Part shown: in pieces, positions 33,010-41,165 of the stretch | Layout: each line of letters begins with the position of its first letter | Numbering within the stretch: the stretch's first letter is position 1 | Virus record (IMG/VR): IMGVR_UViG_3300005436_000005 | Location: 1-43,833 of that record | Strand: one strand, 5' to 3' | Length of the DNA stretch: 43,833 nucleotides | Origin: a virus | The notes under the pieces: model-generated | Database searches by the model: none | What the model saw: only the letters and a program-made list of their open reading frames with translations | Told to the model about the DNA's origin: nothing | Program-made: the position numbers and the translations under genes

Positions 33010-33662
33010 AAGAGTGTTATTTGTTCAGCGTGTGTATTAGTTGGTGCGAATAGTTTTTGTTGCGCTATGTGGGTGTTAAAACGCTTGCATGATGCATCGA
33101 AATAGTCTTTGTCTAACTCACAACCATAAAAATCAAAACCTAAATCATAGGCGGCTATACGGGATGAACCAGAACCTAAGTGAGTGTCGAGTATTTTGCA
33201 CCCAATAGAACAATACTGATCCATTATCCACCTATAAAGTTTATAAGGTTTTTGTGTAGGGTGTATCTTACCACCATCCATATTTTGAGGCCGCATTTTA
33301 AATAAACGTGCAACAGTATCTAAACTGCTCCATGCAAATTCACAATCTGCAAAGTCCCTCCCATCGTTTAGTTTGTCCCAGATTAAAAAATGTTTGGTCG
33401 GTGATAATTTATCTATAAAATAATTACCACCCCAAATAATTTGATTTTTACTTACCCTAAATAATTCGTCAAAATATGATTGTTCTGGAGGTTTTGAATC
33501 CCAATCTTTATCCTGATTAAATTTCTTTCTTTTGCCTTTCCCCATGGTCATCTTGCCAGCGCCTATGCCATATTCTGGATCAACTATAGCCAAATCGAAA
33601 AATTTATCAGGATAACGGCTCATCATGGCCATATTATCTTCGTTTGTCACTTCGCTTATCAT
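33006..33662 (-). CDS. DNA adenine methyltransferase-like protein with DPEY motif
   Basis: A 218-residue beta-class enzyme. Motif IV reads DPEYG (28-32) instead of the usual DPPYG; HPTQKP (134-139) and motif I-like DTHLGSGSS (159-167, normally D-x-F-x-G-S-G) follow. The two altered motifs might reduce or change activity, though similar DPEY forms occur in phages. It probably methylates adenines in phage DNA. Unlike the orphan methyltransferase at 28.6 kb it keeps no SPPY. Confidence 0.75.
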   Translation of the reverse strand: MISEVTNEDNMAMMSRYPDKFFDLAIVDPEYGIGAGKMTMGKGKRKKFNQDKDWDSKPPEQSYFDELFRVSKNQIIWGGNYFIDKLSPTKHFLIWDKLNDGRDFADCEFAWSSLDTVARLFKMRPQNMDGGKIHPTQKPYKLYRWIMDQYCSIGCKILDTHLGSGSSRIAAYDLGFDFYGCELDKDYFDASCKRFNTHIAQQKLFAPTNTHAEQITLL

Positions 33663-33850
33663 ATAGACTTAATTGCATAGTTTCTAATCCTAAACTCATC
33701 CAATTTATATGTGTCGTATTTGCCAAATGATATATGCTTTTCATCAATGCTTTGAACTACTCTTTCATCGCAAAAAGACCAATATCCTTCATTCCATATA
33801 CACCATATGACACTGCCATTTTTAAGGGATTTCAATTCTTCTAATTTCAT
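33659..33850 (-). CDS. Small protein, unknown
   Basis: A 63-residue beta-rich protein (SVIWCIWNEGYWSFCDERVVQ...), perhaps SH3- or beta-barrel-like. Its stop overlaps the methyltransferase start as ATGA, so they are cotranslated. Function unknown; a partner of the methyltransferase is possible. Confidence 0.65.
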   Translation of the reverse strand: MKLEELKSLKNGSVIWCIWNEGYWSFCDERVVQSIDEKHISFGKYDTYKLDEFRIRNYAIKSI

Positions 33851-33868
33851 TTTAAATAATGTTTAATT

Positions 33869-34039
33869 TTAATCTTCAGCTATTAATATATATTGGATAG
33901 GAAGTTCGTTGCTACCCTCTATAATGGCTACATGAGATATATTTCCAACAGCTAGTGAATCATTGCATGAATTATCCATAACTATATTTATATTGTCTTC
34001 TAATTCATTTAGAATAACTTTTAACTGTTTAACTGTCAT
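33869..34039 (-). CDS. Small acidic protein, unknown
   Basis: A 56-residue acidic protein (KQLKVILNELEDNINIVMDN...). ATGA overlap with the gene before it. The helix-then-strand pattern recalls a family of small phage proteins, but none is named. Confidence 0.6.
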   Translation of the reverse strand: MTVKQLKVILNELEDNINIVMDNSCNDSLAVGNISHVAIIEGSNELPIQYILIAED

Positions 34040-34245
34040 ATCTGATTAAATAAGTCTATCGGTTTTAATTCAATTATTATCTCTTCTGGCACTGGCTCCT
34101 CCTGCATCTCATCCACCCTACAACTAAACCTATTGCCATCTTTTTCAACTATCGCCACATCCCCATTCGAGGCGACTACTACAACTTCGTCGCCCCGTTT
34201 AGCGTATATGGCATTGCGGCCTTTGTTGGTTTTGAGGAATGGCAT
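34036..34245 (-). CDS. Small beta-barrel-like protein, unknown
   Basis: A 69-residue protein: KRGDEVVVVASNGDVAIVEKDGNRFSCRV has the strand-turn-strand pattern of KOW/SH3-like folds, followed by an acidic tail (EEPVPEEIII). One-base overlap with the SSB-like gene. It may bind nucleic acid or a partner protein. Confidence 0.65.
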   Translation of the reverse strand: MPFLKTNKGRNAIYAKRGDEVVVVASNGDVAIVEKDGNRFSCRVDEMQEEPVPEEIIIELKPIDLFNQI

Positions 34246-34547
34246 TAGAACGGTAAATCGTCGTCGTCTGGTACACTTGCTTCACCTGGACTTAATGGTT
34301 CTGGAATTGCTACACCAATTGGCTTTGCATTTCCAATATAAATTTTACCCTCTGCGTCCCGCATTTCCTTAGTGGAATTAAGCTGAACGGATGCTGTATT
34401 TCCATACTTATCAGGCTCATCGTTAAGCCAAATATTTATGTTAAAATAGATTTTACCATTCTGTGCTTTTGTAAATGCTGAATGACCGATTTTTGCGTTT
34501 GCATTGATGTCTGATAGACAAAGGCTGCCGCCTAAAAGTGTACTCAT
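34245..34547 (-). CDS. Single-stranded DNA-binding protein-like
   Basis: A 100-residue protein if started at MSTLLGGS. Its C-terminus is PDDDDLPF, the acidic, Phe-ending tip that SSB proteins use to recruit partners such as helicases and recombinases. The body is beta-rich (KIYFNINIWLND, ASVQLNS), suiting a small OB fold. It lies next to a Sak4-like recombinase. The tip is a strong clue, whereas the fold is inferred. Confidence 0.7.
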   Translation of the reverse strand: MSTLLGGSLCLSDINANAKIGHSAFTKAQNGKIYFNINIWLNDEPDKYGNTASVQLNSTKEMRDAEGKIYIGNAKPIGVAIPEPLSPGEASVPDDDDLPF

Positions 34548-34560
34548 TTTGATTTGATAT

Positions 34561-34728
34561 TTATTTGTTATTAAAATGTTTATTTGCAACGTATTTTAAC
34601 CAATCTAAAATAACATCAATGCCTTGTTTTAAAGTGTTTGATATAAATTCAATATCACCACTTAATTTAGGTATTTCGATATTTTTAAGATCCTTATATA
34701 ATTTTAATAGTTTGTCTCTATCCGTCAT
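34561..34728 (-). CDS. Small helical protein, unknown
   Basis: A 55-residue protein, Lys/Leu/Ile-rich helices (DKLLKLYKDLKNIEIPK..., GIDVILDWLKYVANK). ATGA overlap with the upstream gene. No family is recognised. Confidence 0.6.
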   Translation of the reverse strand: MTDRDKLLKLYKDLKNIEIPKLSGDIEFISNTLKQGIDVILDWLKYVANKHFNNK

Positions 34729-35231
34729 CTGATAGTTAACTTTAAGCCTTGCTTTTGTAGCTTATTTGGAGGGTATATGGTGTATGTTTCACCTGTGTCT
34801 GTATCTACCATCTCAAAAGGCTTTTTAATAGATTTAAGGAACGTTTCTCGCTCTTTTTGCAACTTTCCATTAGCTTCGTTAAGTGCTGAAAGATTTTCCC
34901 ATTCGGGATCGTTACAAACAGTATAGTCGTACTCGGTTTTGGTCGCCGATTGCTCAATTCCGACATCGTTGGCAGAATATCCTTTTTCTAATTTATCAAG
35001 GTAATTATTTTCTGCTAATGGGCGTAGTTCTTTTTCAAGCTCTGTGAATAATAATTTCCCTTTAGCAGCTAATATTAAACCTTTTAGGCTGTCAACATTC
35101 CCATCTTCTATTTGCTGTTTAATGGTTGAAACCGCTGTTTGGATATTTGATTTTTTTGCATCTAAAAGATGCTCAAATTGAACCCCGCTTTGCTCACGAA
35201 GTTCAATAAATTGTTCGCTACTTTGCCCCAT
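34725..35231 (-). CDS. Recombination-associated protein, unknown family
   Basis: A 168-residue protein with a helical N-terminal half (charged heptad pattern) and a mixed C-terminal half ending TYTIYPPNKLQKQGLKLTIR. It overlaps the Sak4-like gene by 14 bases, so a role with it in homologous recombination or replication is likely. No catalytic motif is visible. Confidence 0.6.
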   Translation of the reverse strand: MGQSSEQFIELREQSGVQFEHLLDAKKSNIQTAVSTIKQQIEDGNVDSLKGLILAAKGKLLFTELEKELRPLAENNYLDKLEKGYSANDVGIEQSATKTEYDYTVCNDPEWENLSALNEANGKLQKERETFLKSIKKPFEMVDTDTGETYTIYPPNKLQKQGLKLTIR

Positions 35232-36060
35232 CTTTTGATAATTTAAGTTTCATATCGTCTTTTACCACCACGTAATCGCTTTTCTGTTCTGGAGTTAAAG
35301 AGTTATATATAGCCTGTAAATCAATTAAATTTTTAGCCGACTTTAATTCTTTTTTAATATCTCTAACGATAGGAGCCACCCCATTTTCACACCACTCTAA
35401 AATTAATTTACCAGTTTCTTCTGTAGGGACAAATTCCGGCTTACCCATAAATAACCCTGTACGGTCTTTCATAGCTGTAGCATTATGCTTCATGTCCAAT
35501 TGCAAATTCGCAGTTAATTCGTATTCGAATCCGTCACGAGTTATTTCTTTTAATCCCCCCTTTTCAATTACAGTTTTACCATTACTATCTTTAGTCATTT
35601 CGTACTCTTGCTTACGCCTTACAGTAGTAATTACATGGCATTTGGATTGCAGTATAGCGTCAATAAACTTTTGGTGGCGTGGGGTCAAAGATGCCCAATT
35701 TGCAAATGAATTACCAGTCATGGCATTGTGTATTTCGAGAATACCACCTTTGCCATCCCATTCATGAGTGATGCTGTCAACTATTATCACCTCCATGCCT
35801 GCATCTTCACAAGTCTTAATTGCTTTGGCATAATTTTCCGGGCTATATGGTGCTTCTAATGGCAGAACGTTATAATCCCCTATGTGGCTATACAAATCAG
35901 CAGATCCGTTCTCTGTATCTATTATAACAACCTTAGAAAGGTCGCCGCCTGCCAGCCCTTTAGCTATTAAAATAGCCGACATTGTTTTACCTCCTCCGCT
36001 AACTGCGGATAAGCCTAATCTAATTTTTGCTTTTTGCCTCGTGGCTTTTCTTAGTTCCAT
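35218..36060 (-). CDS. Sak4-like single-strand annealing/RecA-core ATPase
   Basis: A 280-residue phage nucleotide-binding protein. P-loop SGGGKT (21-26), acidic Walker B-like IIVDSITHEW (94-103), IIDTENGSADLY (45-56) and a Thr/Arg-rich stretch TVRRKQEYEM suit the Sak4 branch of the RecA core, used for phage recombination and repair. The C-terminal 60 residues are helical and may contact the SSB-like protein. The downstream SSB with its acidic tip supports a working pair. Confidence 0.8.
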   Translation of the reverse strand: MELRKATRQKAKIRLGLSAVSGGGKTMSAILIAKGLAGGDLSKVVIIDTENGSADLYSHIGDYNVLPLEAPYSPENYAKAIKTCEDAGMEVIIVDSITHEWDGKGGILEIHNAMTGNSFANWASLTPRHQKFIDAILQSKCHVITTVRRKQEYEMTKDSNGKTVIEKGGLKEITRDGFEYELTANLQLDMKHNATAMKDRTGLFMGKPEFVPTEETGKLILEWCENGVAPIVRDIKKELKSAKNLIDLQAIYNSLTPEQKSDYVVVKDDMKLKLSKDGAK

Positions 36061-36081
36061 TTTTAATTTGTTGTTAATTTG

Positions 36082-36249
36082 TTATTTTTTATCTCCTTTA
36101 CTCAATTTACCCAACACTTCCCCCAACTTACCAAACGGCTTCATGGGTTGTACAGCGTCTTGAAATACTGGCGGGTTTAGTTTTGGTTTGGTGTACTCTC
36201 TGCCAATTGTTTTTTCGAGAATAGTTTGTGGGGTTATTCCGCTAGCCAT
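36082..36249 (-). CDS. Small basic protein, unknown
   Basis: A 55-residue protein with Lys/Pro-rich segments (YTKPKLNPPVF, GKLGEVLGKLSKGDKK). The start overlaps the gene upstream by 16 bases. No family is recognised. Confidence 0.6.
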   Translation of the reverse strand: MASGITPQTILEKTIGREYTKPKLNPPVFQDAVQPMKPFGKLGEVLGKLSKGDKK

Positions 36250-36527
36250 TGGTATAATTCTTTACGTGTGGTGAATACATATAGTTCGTTAACACACACA
36301 TTAGCAATAACCTCTTTTATTGTGGGCTTATTACTGCCTCCATAAAATGTGTTTGGGTGATCTTTGTTTTTTCCTTCTGCTATTAATATACAGCAAAGAT
36401 TATTATTGTTAGTTCCTACTATATACCACTTATCTCCATCATTATCTATTAAGCCGACATGGCTGCTGTTATTTAAGTCAGCAAGTGTTATTTCTTTTTC
36501 TGTCTTTAGTTTCACTTTCGTTTTCAT
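36234..36527 (-). CDS. Small early protein, unknown
   Basis: A 97-residue protein from MKTKVKLK; a longer frame to 36581 would overlap the divergent promoter. A basic start (KTKVKLKTEKE) is followed by a beta-rich region (GDKWYIVGTNNNNLCCILIAEG) and a helical C-terminus (ELYVFTTRKELYQW). Probably the first gene of the minus-strand early operon, divergent from the plus-strand one. Function unknown. Confidence 0.7.
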   Translation of the reverse strand: MKTKVKLKTEKEITLADLNNSSHVGLIDNDGDKWYIVGTNNNNLCCILIAEGKNKDHPNTFYGGSNKPTIKEVIANVCVNELYVFTTRKELYQWLAE

Positions 36528-36578
36528 AATCTCCTTTTTTAAATATGGTGTAAAGTAATGGAATAGGAATGAGATATG

Positions 36579-36611
36579 CAAATTTATTTTGATATTTATT
36601 TATTTTCACAA
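36579..36611 (-). promoter_or_regulatory. Weak promoter for the minus-strand early operon
   Basis: TAAATTTG on the minus strand (36586-36579) is an exact -7 match. The nearest TTG is 22 bases upstream (36611-36609), longer than at the other sites. It would give a leader of about 45 bases. Confidence 0.4.
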
Positions 36612-36637
36612 AAAGAGTAAAATAATTTATTTTGCTA

Positions 36638-36667
36638 TTGACAATATCAAATTAATGATTACCTTTG
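36638..36667 (+). promoter_or_regulatory. Bacteroidota-type promoter for the 36.67-42.00 kb early operon
   Basis: TTG (36638-36640), 19 bases, TACCTTTG (36660-36667), the best consensus match in the window. The first ATG follows four bases later, so the message would begin at or close to its start codon. Shares an extended sequence with the 7007 site. Confidence 0.75.
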
Positions 36668-36671
36668 AATT

Positions 36672-36899
36672 ATGAAAACGATATCAACCTTACAAAAAGA
36701 AGCAAAAAAAGCAGCAAAGTTTATACTTGTAGCTTTTAACAAAACGACTGGTGGTTATGTATATGTATCTAATACATTGGGCATAACAGATAACATTAAA
36801 CATGCTATGAAATATAGCATTGGTTTTGACGATGAGGCGATAAAGGCTAAAGCAATGAGCCTATCAACTGGTTATGAATTTACTGCAATTAACGCTTGA
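36672..36899 (+). CDS. Small basic protein, first gene of the early operon
   Basis: A 75-residue Lys/Ala-rich protein (STLQKEAKKAAKFILVAF). Helical N-terminus, central strands and helical C-terminus. Directly downstream of the strongest promoter match and likely made first after infection. Unknown function; a host-takeover role is a guess from position. Confidence 0.7.
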   Translation: MKTISTLQKEAKKAAKFILVAFNKTTGGYVYVSNTLGITDNIKHAMKYSIGFDDEAIKAKAMSLSTGYEFTAINA

Positions 36900-36901
36900 T
36901 T

Positions 36902-37102
36902 ATGAAAACATATACACCCGCCTTAATCCTCCAAAACGGAAAAGAGGTGTCTTTTAGTTATAAAGGCCTTAAAGTATCTGGTATTGTTGGTAGTACAGAT
37001 AATTCAGGATTCAGGTTACGTTTAACTACGGATTACATTTGTAAAAATGAAGAATGGTACGTGGGAGATTTAAAATATTTTCAATATAATTTAATAGACT
37101 AA
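36902..37102 (+). CDS. Small beta-rich protein, unknown
   Basis: A 66-residue protein from the ATG (ALILQNGKEVSFSYKGLKVSGIVG), all strand-like. It overlaps the start of the methyltransferase-like gene by one base. Unknown. Confidence 0.65.
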   Translation: MKTYTPALILQNGKEVSFSYKGLKVSGIVGSTDNSGFRLRLTTDYICKNEEWYVGDLKYFQYNLID

Positions 37103-37848
37103 TGAAAACATATGGTGTACTAATAGATCTATTTGACCACAGCGGACATGTTGCGGAACCTTATAAACGTAATAACTGGCATGTGTTACAGGTTGACATC
37201 AAAAACGGTATTGATATTTTAGAATGGGATTACAAAGGGTCTATTTTTGATTGGATGTCTACATGCCGTTATAGCGAACCAAATTGCGAATTTGTTTTTG
37301 GCATATTGGCAGCTATACCATGCACACACTATGCATTAAGCGGTGCGGCTCATTTCGCTGAAAAGGACGCGGACGGGAGGACTGAAGAAATGAATAAACT
37401 TTGTGATAAAACTAAAGAAATAATTGATTGGGTTCATAGCCGTTTTAATTTACTATTCTGGAAAGTTGAAAATCCAATGAGTAGAATACATAAATTAAAT
37501 ACGTGGTTAGGTAAAGTTCAGTTTAAGTTTAACCCTTGTGATTTTGCAGGGTACAAAATACTTGAATCTACGAAAGAGTGTCAGTATCTTCTATCTTTAG
37601 GTGATAAAAAAATGATAGATGTGCCTAAATCTGATTTAAAGAAAATAACTGAATTCGGCTTATACAATAAACAAACCTGGCTTTGGGGCAAATTTAATAA
37701 GCCTAATAGGCAATATATTCCGCCAGTTTGGAAAGATAGCCCTATGCATGTTCTTTACGGCGGTAAATCTGAACGCACAAAAGAGTTAAGAAGTGTAGAT
37801 CCAAAAGGATTTGCAGAAGCGTTTTACCAATCTAATAATATAGAATAA
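37102..37848 (+). CDS. C5-cytosine methyltransferase-like protein without target-recognition domain
   Basis: A 248-residue protein. Motif I-like LIDLFDHSGHVAEPYKR (8-22) is degenerate relative to DLFxGxGG; AIPCTHYALSG (71-81) carries the PC dipeptide of C5-methyltransferases with C74 as candidate nucleophile; KVENPMSR (121-128) is the ENV-like stretch. It is much shorter than typical DNA C5-methyltransferases and lacks an evident TRD. It may modify DNA bases with a partner protein, or act on a nucleotide. The reading rests on motif order. Confidence 0.65.
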   Translation: MKTYGVLIDLFDHSGHVAEPYKRNNWHVLQVDIKNGIDILEWDYKGSIFDWMSTCRYSEPNCEFVFGILAAIPCTHYALSGAAHFAEKDADGRTEEMNKLCDKTKEIIDWVHSRFNLLFWKVENPMSRIHKLNTWLGKVQFKFNPCDFAGYKILESTKECQYLLSLGDKKMIDVPKSDLKKITEFGLYNKQTWLWGKFNKPNRQYIPPVWKDSPMHVLYGGKSERTKELRSVDPKGFAEAFYQSNNIE

Positions 37849-37849
37849 C

Positions 37850-38017
37850 ATGACAGATAAAAAAACAAAAAAAGATACAGGACTAACATCGTTCCCTGTT
37901 TATTTGCCACACGCAAAATACAAGCAGTTTAAGGCATTGTGTGAAAGCGATCGTCTGGCTATGACGCGCGTTGCTGAGGCCGAAATAGATAAGTATATCA
38001 AACGTAAAACAGCCTAA
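37850..38017 (+). CDS. Ribbon-helix-helix-like small protein
   Basis: A 55-residue protein. TSFPVYLPHAKYKQFKALCE followed by SDRLAMTRVAEAEIDKYIKR suits a strand then two helices, as in CopG/Arc-type ribbon-helix-helix regulators. Basic overall. Starts two bases after the methyltransferase-like gene. A transcriptional role is inferred. Confidence 0.65.
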   Translation: MTDKKTKKDTGLTSFPVYLPHAKYKQFKALCESDRLAMTRVAEAEIDKYIKRKTA

Positions 38018-38019
38018 TC

Positions 38020-38205
38020 ATGACCCCACGTCGCCTAACAATCGAGACAATCAAATCGCACACTAATGTATACCGAATTTACAAGAGATGCTTATTCTTT
38101 TGGTGGGAGATAGCCGCCTTTGAAAGTGGGCATTTTGTACCTAAATGCGTTAGACGATTAGAGGCGAAGTTTGGGGAGATGGTAATTAAAGATTTAAGGA
38201 AATGA
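38020..38205 (+). CDS. Small basic protein, unknown
   Basis: A 61-residue Arg/Lys-rich protein with a Trp-Trp strand (CLFFWWEIAAFE). Short overlap with the next gene. Unknown function. Confidence 0.65.
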   Translation: MTPRRLTIETIKSHTNVYRIYKRCLFFWWEIAAFESGHFVPKCVRRLEAKFGEMVIKDLRK

Positions 38206-38471
38206 ATAAAGAAGAAGTAATAAACAAGATAAACAACGAACTAAGTGCAGTAGATTTTAAGCCAGAAAACTTACAACCAGCAATTGAAAGGCTTTGCACA
38301 CTTATTTGGAACGCTGCAATAGACGCTGCTGTTGAAAATGTAAATATGGTATACCATGACGGACACACTAAAGAAAACATACCAACAAGCCACCACCAAT
38401 TCGGAGCAGACAATATACAGGTTAACAAATCATCCATCACCTCACTCAAATTTAAGACAGATGAAAAGTAA
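38202..38471 (+). CDS. Small helical protein, unknown
   Basis: An 89-residue mostly helical protein (NKEEVINKINNELSA..., ERLCTLIWNAAIDAAVENV) with a polar, His-containing C-terminal tail. Eleven-base overlap with the next start. No family is recognised. Confidence 0.7.
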   Translation: MNKEEVINKINNELSAVDFKPENLQPAIERLCTLIWNAAIDAAVENVNMVYHDGHTKENIPTSHHQFGADNIQVNKSSITSLKFKTDEK

Positions 38472-38739
38472 AAAGGAAATAAGTGAATTAATAATTAACG
38501 AACTTGATGAGATAGCCAGAAATTACGACCATTACGAATTTGGTTTGCCATTTTTTAACGCAGATGAGGTTTTAAAAATGGATTCCTGTGTGGAACGGGG
38601 CCTTGACGAACACGCCCAAACACTCGCAAAAGAGGTGGTGGATTTATTATGGGAAAAAACAGAATCTGCTTCTTACGAGCAGGCTGACGTATTGAGTGAT
38701 GCCATTAACCTTATCAAACAAAAATTCGATTTGAAATGA
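38461..38739 (+). CDS. Small acidic helical protein, unknown
   Basis: A 92-residue acidic protein started at MKSKKEIS; a longer frame to 38356 runs wholly over the preceding gene. Helices dominate. ATGA overlap with the next gene. Unknown function. Confidence 0.7.
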   Translation: MKSKKEISELIINELDEIARNYDHYEFGLPFFNADEVLKMDSCVERGLDEHAQTLAKEVVDLLWEKTESASYEQADVLSDAINLIKQKFDLK

Positions 38740-39452
38740 AAAAACAACCCCTAACAGGATCGGTAAAAGACGGTATGTTTAAACCGCAAAATCCGTATAG
38801 GCCACAATCTGTAAAATATAATGAATTTGTGGCATTGCACCCCGAGTTACCCATCTTAACCAGCACCAACACCCCTGTAAAAGATACTGAAAAGGTGGAG
38901 GCGGTATTAGTTTGGCAGGTGTCAGCCGATATGAAACAATGGCATACCGTATCAGAAATAGATTATCCAGGCTATGATAATTACGACAAGCGCCAAGTCT
39001 ATATCCTTTTAACCGAAGCACCAAAGGAAAGCGAAGGCTGTGCTTATGAGGAAGAAATGAGCGCCCCTCTATCTGATAAGTCAGATGTGGAGGAAAGAAA
39101 AACTGCACAGGCTCATTTAGATGAAGCTGCAAATAATTGCGGTTACATTGACTTTCAAACGATGCTATCTCTTGAAGAAGAAAGAGTGATTGAGCCAATA
39201 GTATTAAGCAGAATGGAATTGTACGCTACCGATCAGGAGAAGTTAATGCAGGGGGAGATAGATATTAATTGGCGTGATGTATTAAAGAATACGCCAAAAA
39301 TACCCAATAGAAAAATGCTTGTTAAAACAGCTGGTCGGCATTCAGATTACATATTTGGTTACTTATCTATAATGGGGTGGAGTAATTTCGAGACTGAAGA
39401 GCCTATTAATGTCACACATTTTGCCGAAATAAATAGCCCATATAAGAAATAG
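38736..39452 (+). CDS. DUF551-like C-terminal protein, accessory
   Basis: A 238-residue protein. The first half is Pro/Thr-rich and acidic, probably a linker; the C-terminal 70 residues (NRKMLVKTAGRHSDYIFGYLSIMGW...NVTHFAEINSP) resemble the DUF551 fold, which ends in a VTHWMPLP-like motif in many phage proteins of unknown role. A similar end occurs in the gene at 40.1 kb. Confidence 0.5.
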   Translation: MKKQPLTGSVKDGMFKPQNPYRPQSVKYNEFVALHPELPILTSTNTPVKDTEKVEAVLVWQVSADMKQWHTVSEIDYPGYDNYDKRQVYILLTEAPKESEGCAYEEEMSAPLSDKSDVEERKTAQAHLDEAANNCGYIDFQTMLSLEEERVIEPIVLSRMELYATDQEKLMQGEIDINWRDVLKNTPKIPNRKMLVKTAGRHSDYIFGYLSIMGWSNFETEEPINVTHFAEINSPYKK

Positions 39453-39455
39453 CCC

Positions 39456-39704
39456 ATGTTTTATACTATAGCATTTTACAGAGATTTTTGCGGGCATTTG
39501 GTGGGCACTGGCGAAAAGTATTTAAGTGTAAGAATTTACACTACTACGGATAAACTATTTGCTTTAGATCATGCCCGAAGGATGAACAATGAAACTAACG
39601 TAAATATTCAGGTTGAGCATTTCCAAGTTTGGGAAAGTCCTACCCAAAAGTACAGTAAAAAGTCAAAGCTGATTTATCCAACAAATGAAAACTCACTGTT
39701 TTAA
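39456..39704 (+). CDS. Small protein, unknown
   Basis: An 82-residue basic protein with strands then a helix (VRIYTTTDKLFALDHARRMNNETNVNIQVEHFQVWE). Starts three bases after the previous stop. No family is recognised. Confidence 0.7.
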   Translation: MFYTIAFYRDFCGHLVGTGEKYLSVRIYTTTDKLFALDHARRMNNETNVNIQVEHFQVWESPTQKYSKKSKLIYPTNENSLF

Positions 39705-39734
39705 CCCTCCTACGCAACAAACAACAATAAGATA

Positions 39735-40085
39735 ATGAAAAGCACACTTACAGTAAAAGAAGCCTTAGAACAAGGTTACACCCATTACGGATTTGATGGC
39801 GAAGAATACAACCACAAAATATCTAAAATTGATAACGCGTATTTCCCAGATGGTGCGCTATTGGTTGATAAAGATAACTCATATCCTTTCACCATTTCAG
39901 CAAAAAGCATTGAGGAATGGGTTTGCGAAACATTGATAGGGGAGCAGGACGAGGTATCAGACCCTGATGGTGAGCTATCTGAACTTGCATCAGAAGCCGA
40001 CTTTCAAAAACTTGCTGATGACATAAACGAAAGAATGTCAAAAATAAAATACCGCGATTTAACCGATATTGAATTAATACCATAA
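39735..40085 (+). CDS. Small acidic protein, unknown
   Basis: A 116-residue acidic protein (theoretical charge clearly negative). N-terminal KEALEQGYTHYGFDGEEYNHKISKI is a small-domain pattern seen in several Bacteroidota phage proteins. A helical acidic C-terminus ends in YRDLTDIELIP. Unknown function. Confidence 0.7.
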   Translation: MKSTLTVKEALEQGYTHYGFDGEEYNHKISKIDNAYFPDGALLVDKDNSYPFTISAKSIEEWVCETLIGEQDEVSDPDGELSELASEADFQKLADDINERMSKIKYRDLTDIELIP

Positions 40086-40095
40086 CCCTCTAACC

Positions 40096-40881
40096 ATGAA
40101 AGATAACAACACCACCCCCGCTATGAAAGAAGTAGAAAGCGAAGATATACGCAAAGTAGCTTTAATGGCCGCTAAAATTCAAGATGAAAAACTGCCATTT
40201 GAAACCAGTAGGCCGATGGATAATTTCATTAATGGATTTTTTATAGGAGCTCAATACCGTGAAGAAAACCCTGTAAATCCTGTAGCTAAAGAGGGGAAAA
40301 GCATCGACCAGGTGATTGATGAAACAATGACTTTTGTGAACTGTCAAAAGTTTTCAAGAGCAAGTGTTAAACGCATTGTAGAAGCCTACGCAGCCCAATT
40401 AACAGAAGTGAAAGGAGAGGAATGGCAAGGTTATTCTGATCAACATAGCTTAAAAGTTGGGGAAACATCATTTAATAAGGTTCAGTATGGATGGGTTGAG
40501 ATTATAACAAAAAACGAAAGTTGTTGCCTATCCGCTGAAGAAATAGCTGCTTTTAACAAGTTTACAGCAGCCCCCTCTACTCATTCGAGTAGTGAAACCC
40601 CTACACCAAAGCAGGATAAAGAGTGGGTAAGAGTTTGTGACTTGATGCCACCATTTGATAAGCCAATATTATTACGAGGGGTTATGAGTTGGCGAAGCAA
40701 AGACAAAGCCACATATTTTTCAGACATCGTTAAAAATGATTATGAAATTTTAGAGTACGGGTATTCAGGGTATTTACTTGAAAACAATAGTGATTTTCTT
40801 GTTGTAAATCATCATAACCCTGAAGAAGTATGCAGCGAATACATTACTCATTGGAAGTATATAAACGAACCCGAAGCTTAA
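40096..40881 (+). CDS. DUF551-containing accessory protein
   Basis: A 261-residue protein of two parts. The N-terminal 150 residues are helical with an alternating acidic pattern. Residues about 175-260 (EWVRVCDLMPPFDKPILLRG...YITHWKYINEPE) match DUF551 in layout: W-x-V...LMPP near the start and THWKYI..P at the end. DUF551 is common in phages and prophages and of unknown function. Confidence 0.6.
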   Translation: MKDNNTTPAMKEVESEDIRKVALMAAKIQDEKLPFETSRPMDNFINGFFIGAQYREENPVNPVAKEGKSIDQVIDETMTFVNCQKFSRASVKRIVEAYAAQLTEVKGEEWQGYSDQHSLKVGETSFNKVQYGWVEIITKNESCCLSAEEIAAFNKFTAAPSTHSSSETPTPKQDKEWVRVCDLMPPFDKPILLRGVMSWRSKDKATYFSDIVKNDYEILEYGYSGYLLENNSDFLVVNHHNPEEVCSEYITHWKYINEPEA

Positions 40882-40920
40882 CCACCCAAATACGCAACCT
40901 ACTAACTAAGTAAAAAGAGA

Positions 40921-41157
40921 ATGAAAACACTAACGCCCAAGCAAAAGCAAGTTGTGTCGATACTCAAATCCGGGGGGCAAATTATCATTGATGATATAAC
41001 GCAAGACATAGGGCTTTCTGACGAAGATGGCAACTGTTATGCTGTACAACACCGTACAGTAAGAAAACTTTTAGAAATAGGGGCGGTTCGCTTTGGACAC
41101 CCACCCGCATTAGACTTCACAAGAATAATTTTTAACACCCCCTTTGGCACAAATTAA
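40921..41157 (+). CDS. Small winged-helix-like protein
   Basis: A 78-residue protein. TPKQKQVVSILKSGGQIIIDD followed by YAVQHRTVRKLLEIGAVR has the helix-turn-helix and wing pattern of a small DNA-binding domain (VQHRTVRKLLEIGAV as recognition helix). Likely regulatory; inferred from short motif pattern. Confidence 0.65.
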   Translation: MKTLTPKQKQVVSILKSGGQIIIDDITQDIGLSDEDGNCYAVQHRTVRKLLEIGAVRFGHPPALDFTRIIFNTPFGTN

Positions 41158-41165
41158 ACAATAAG

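Noticed and set aside
35492-36163. Two plus-strand frames of about 90 residues
   Set aside because: They are antisense to the Sak4-like gene and lack any protein-like pattern.
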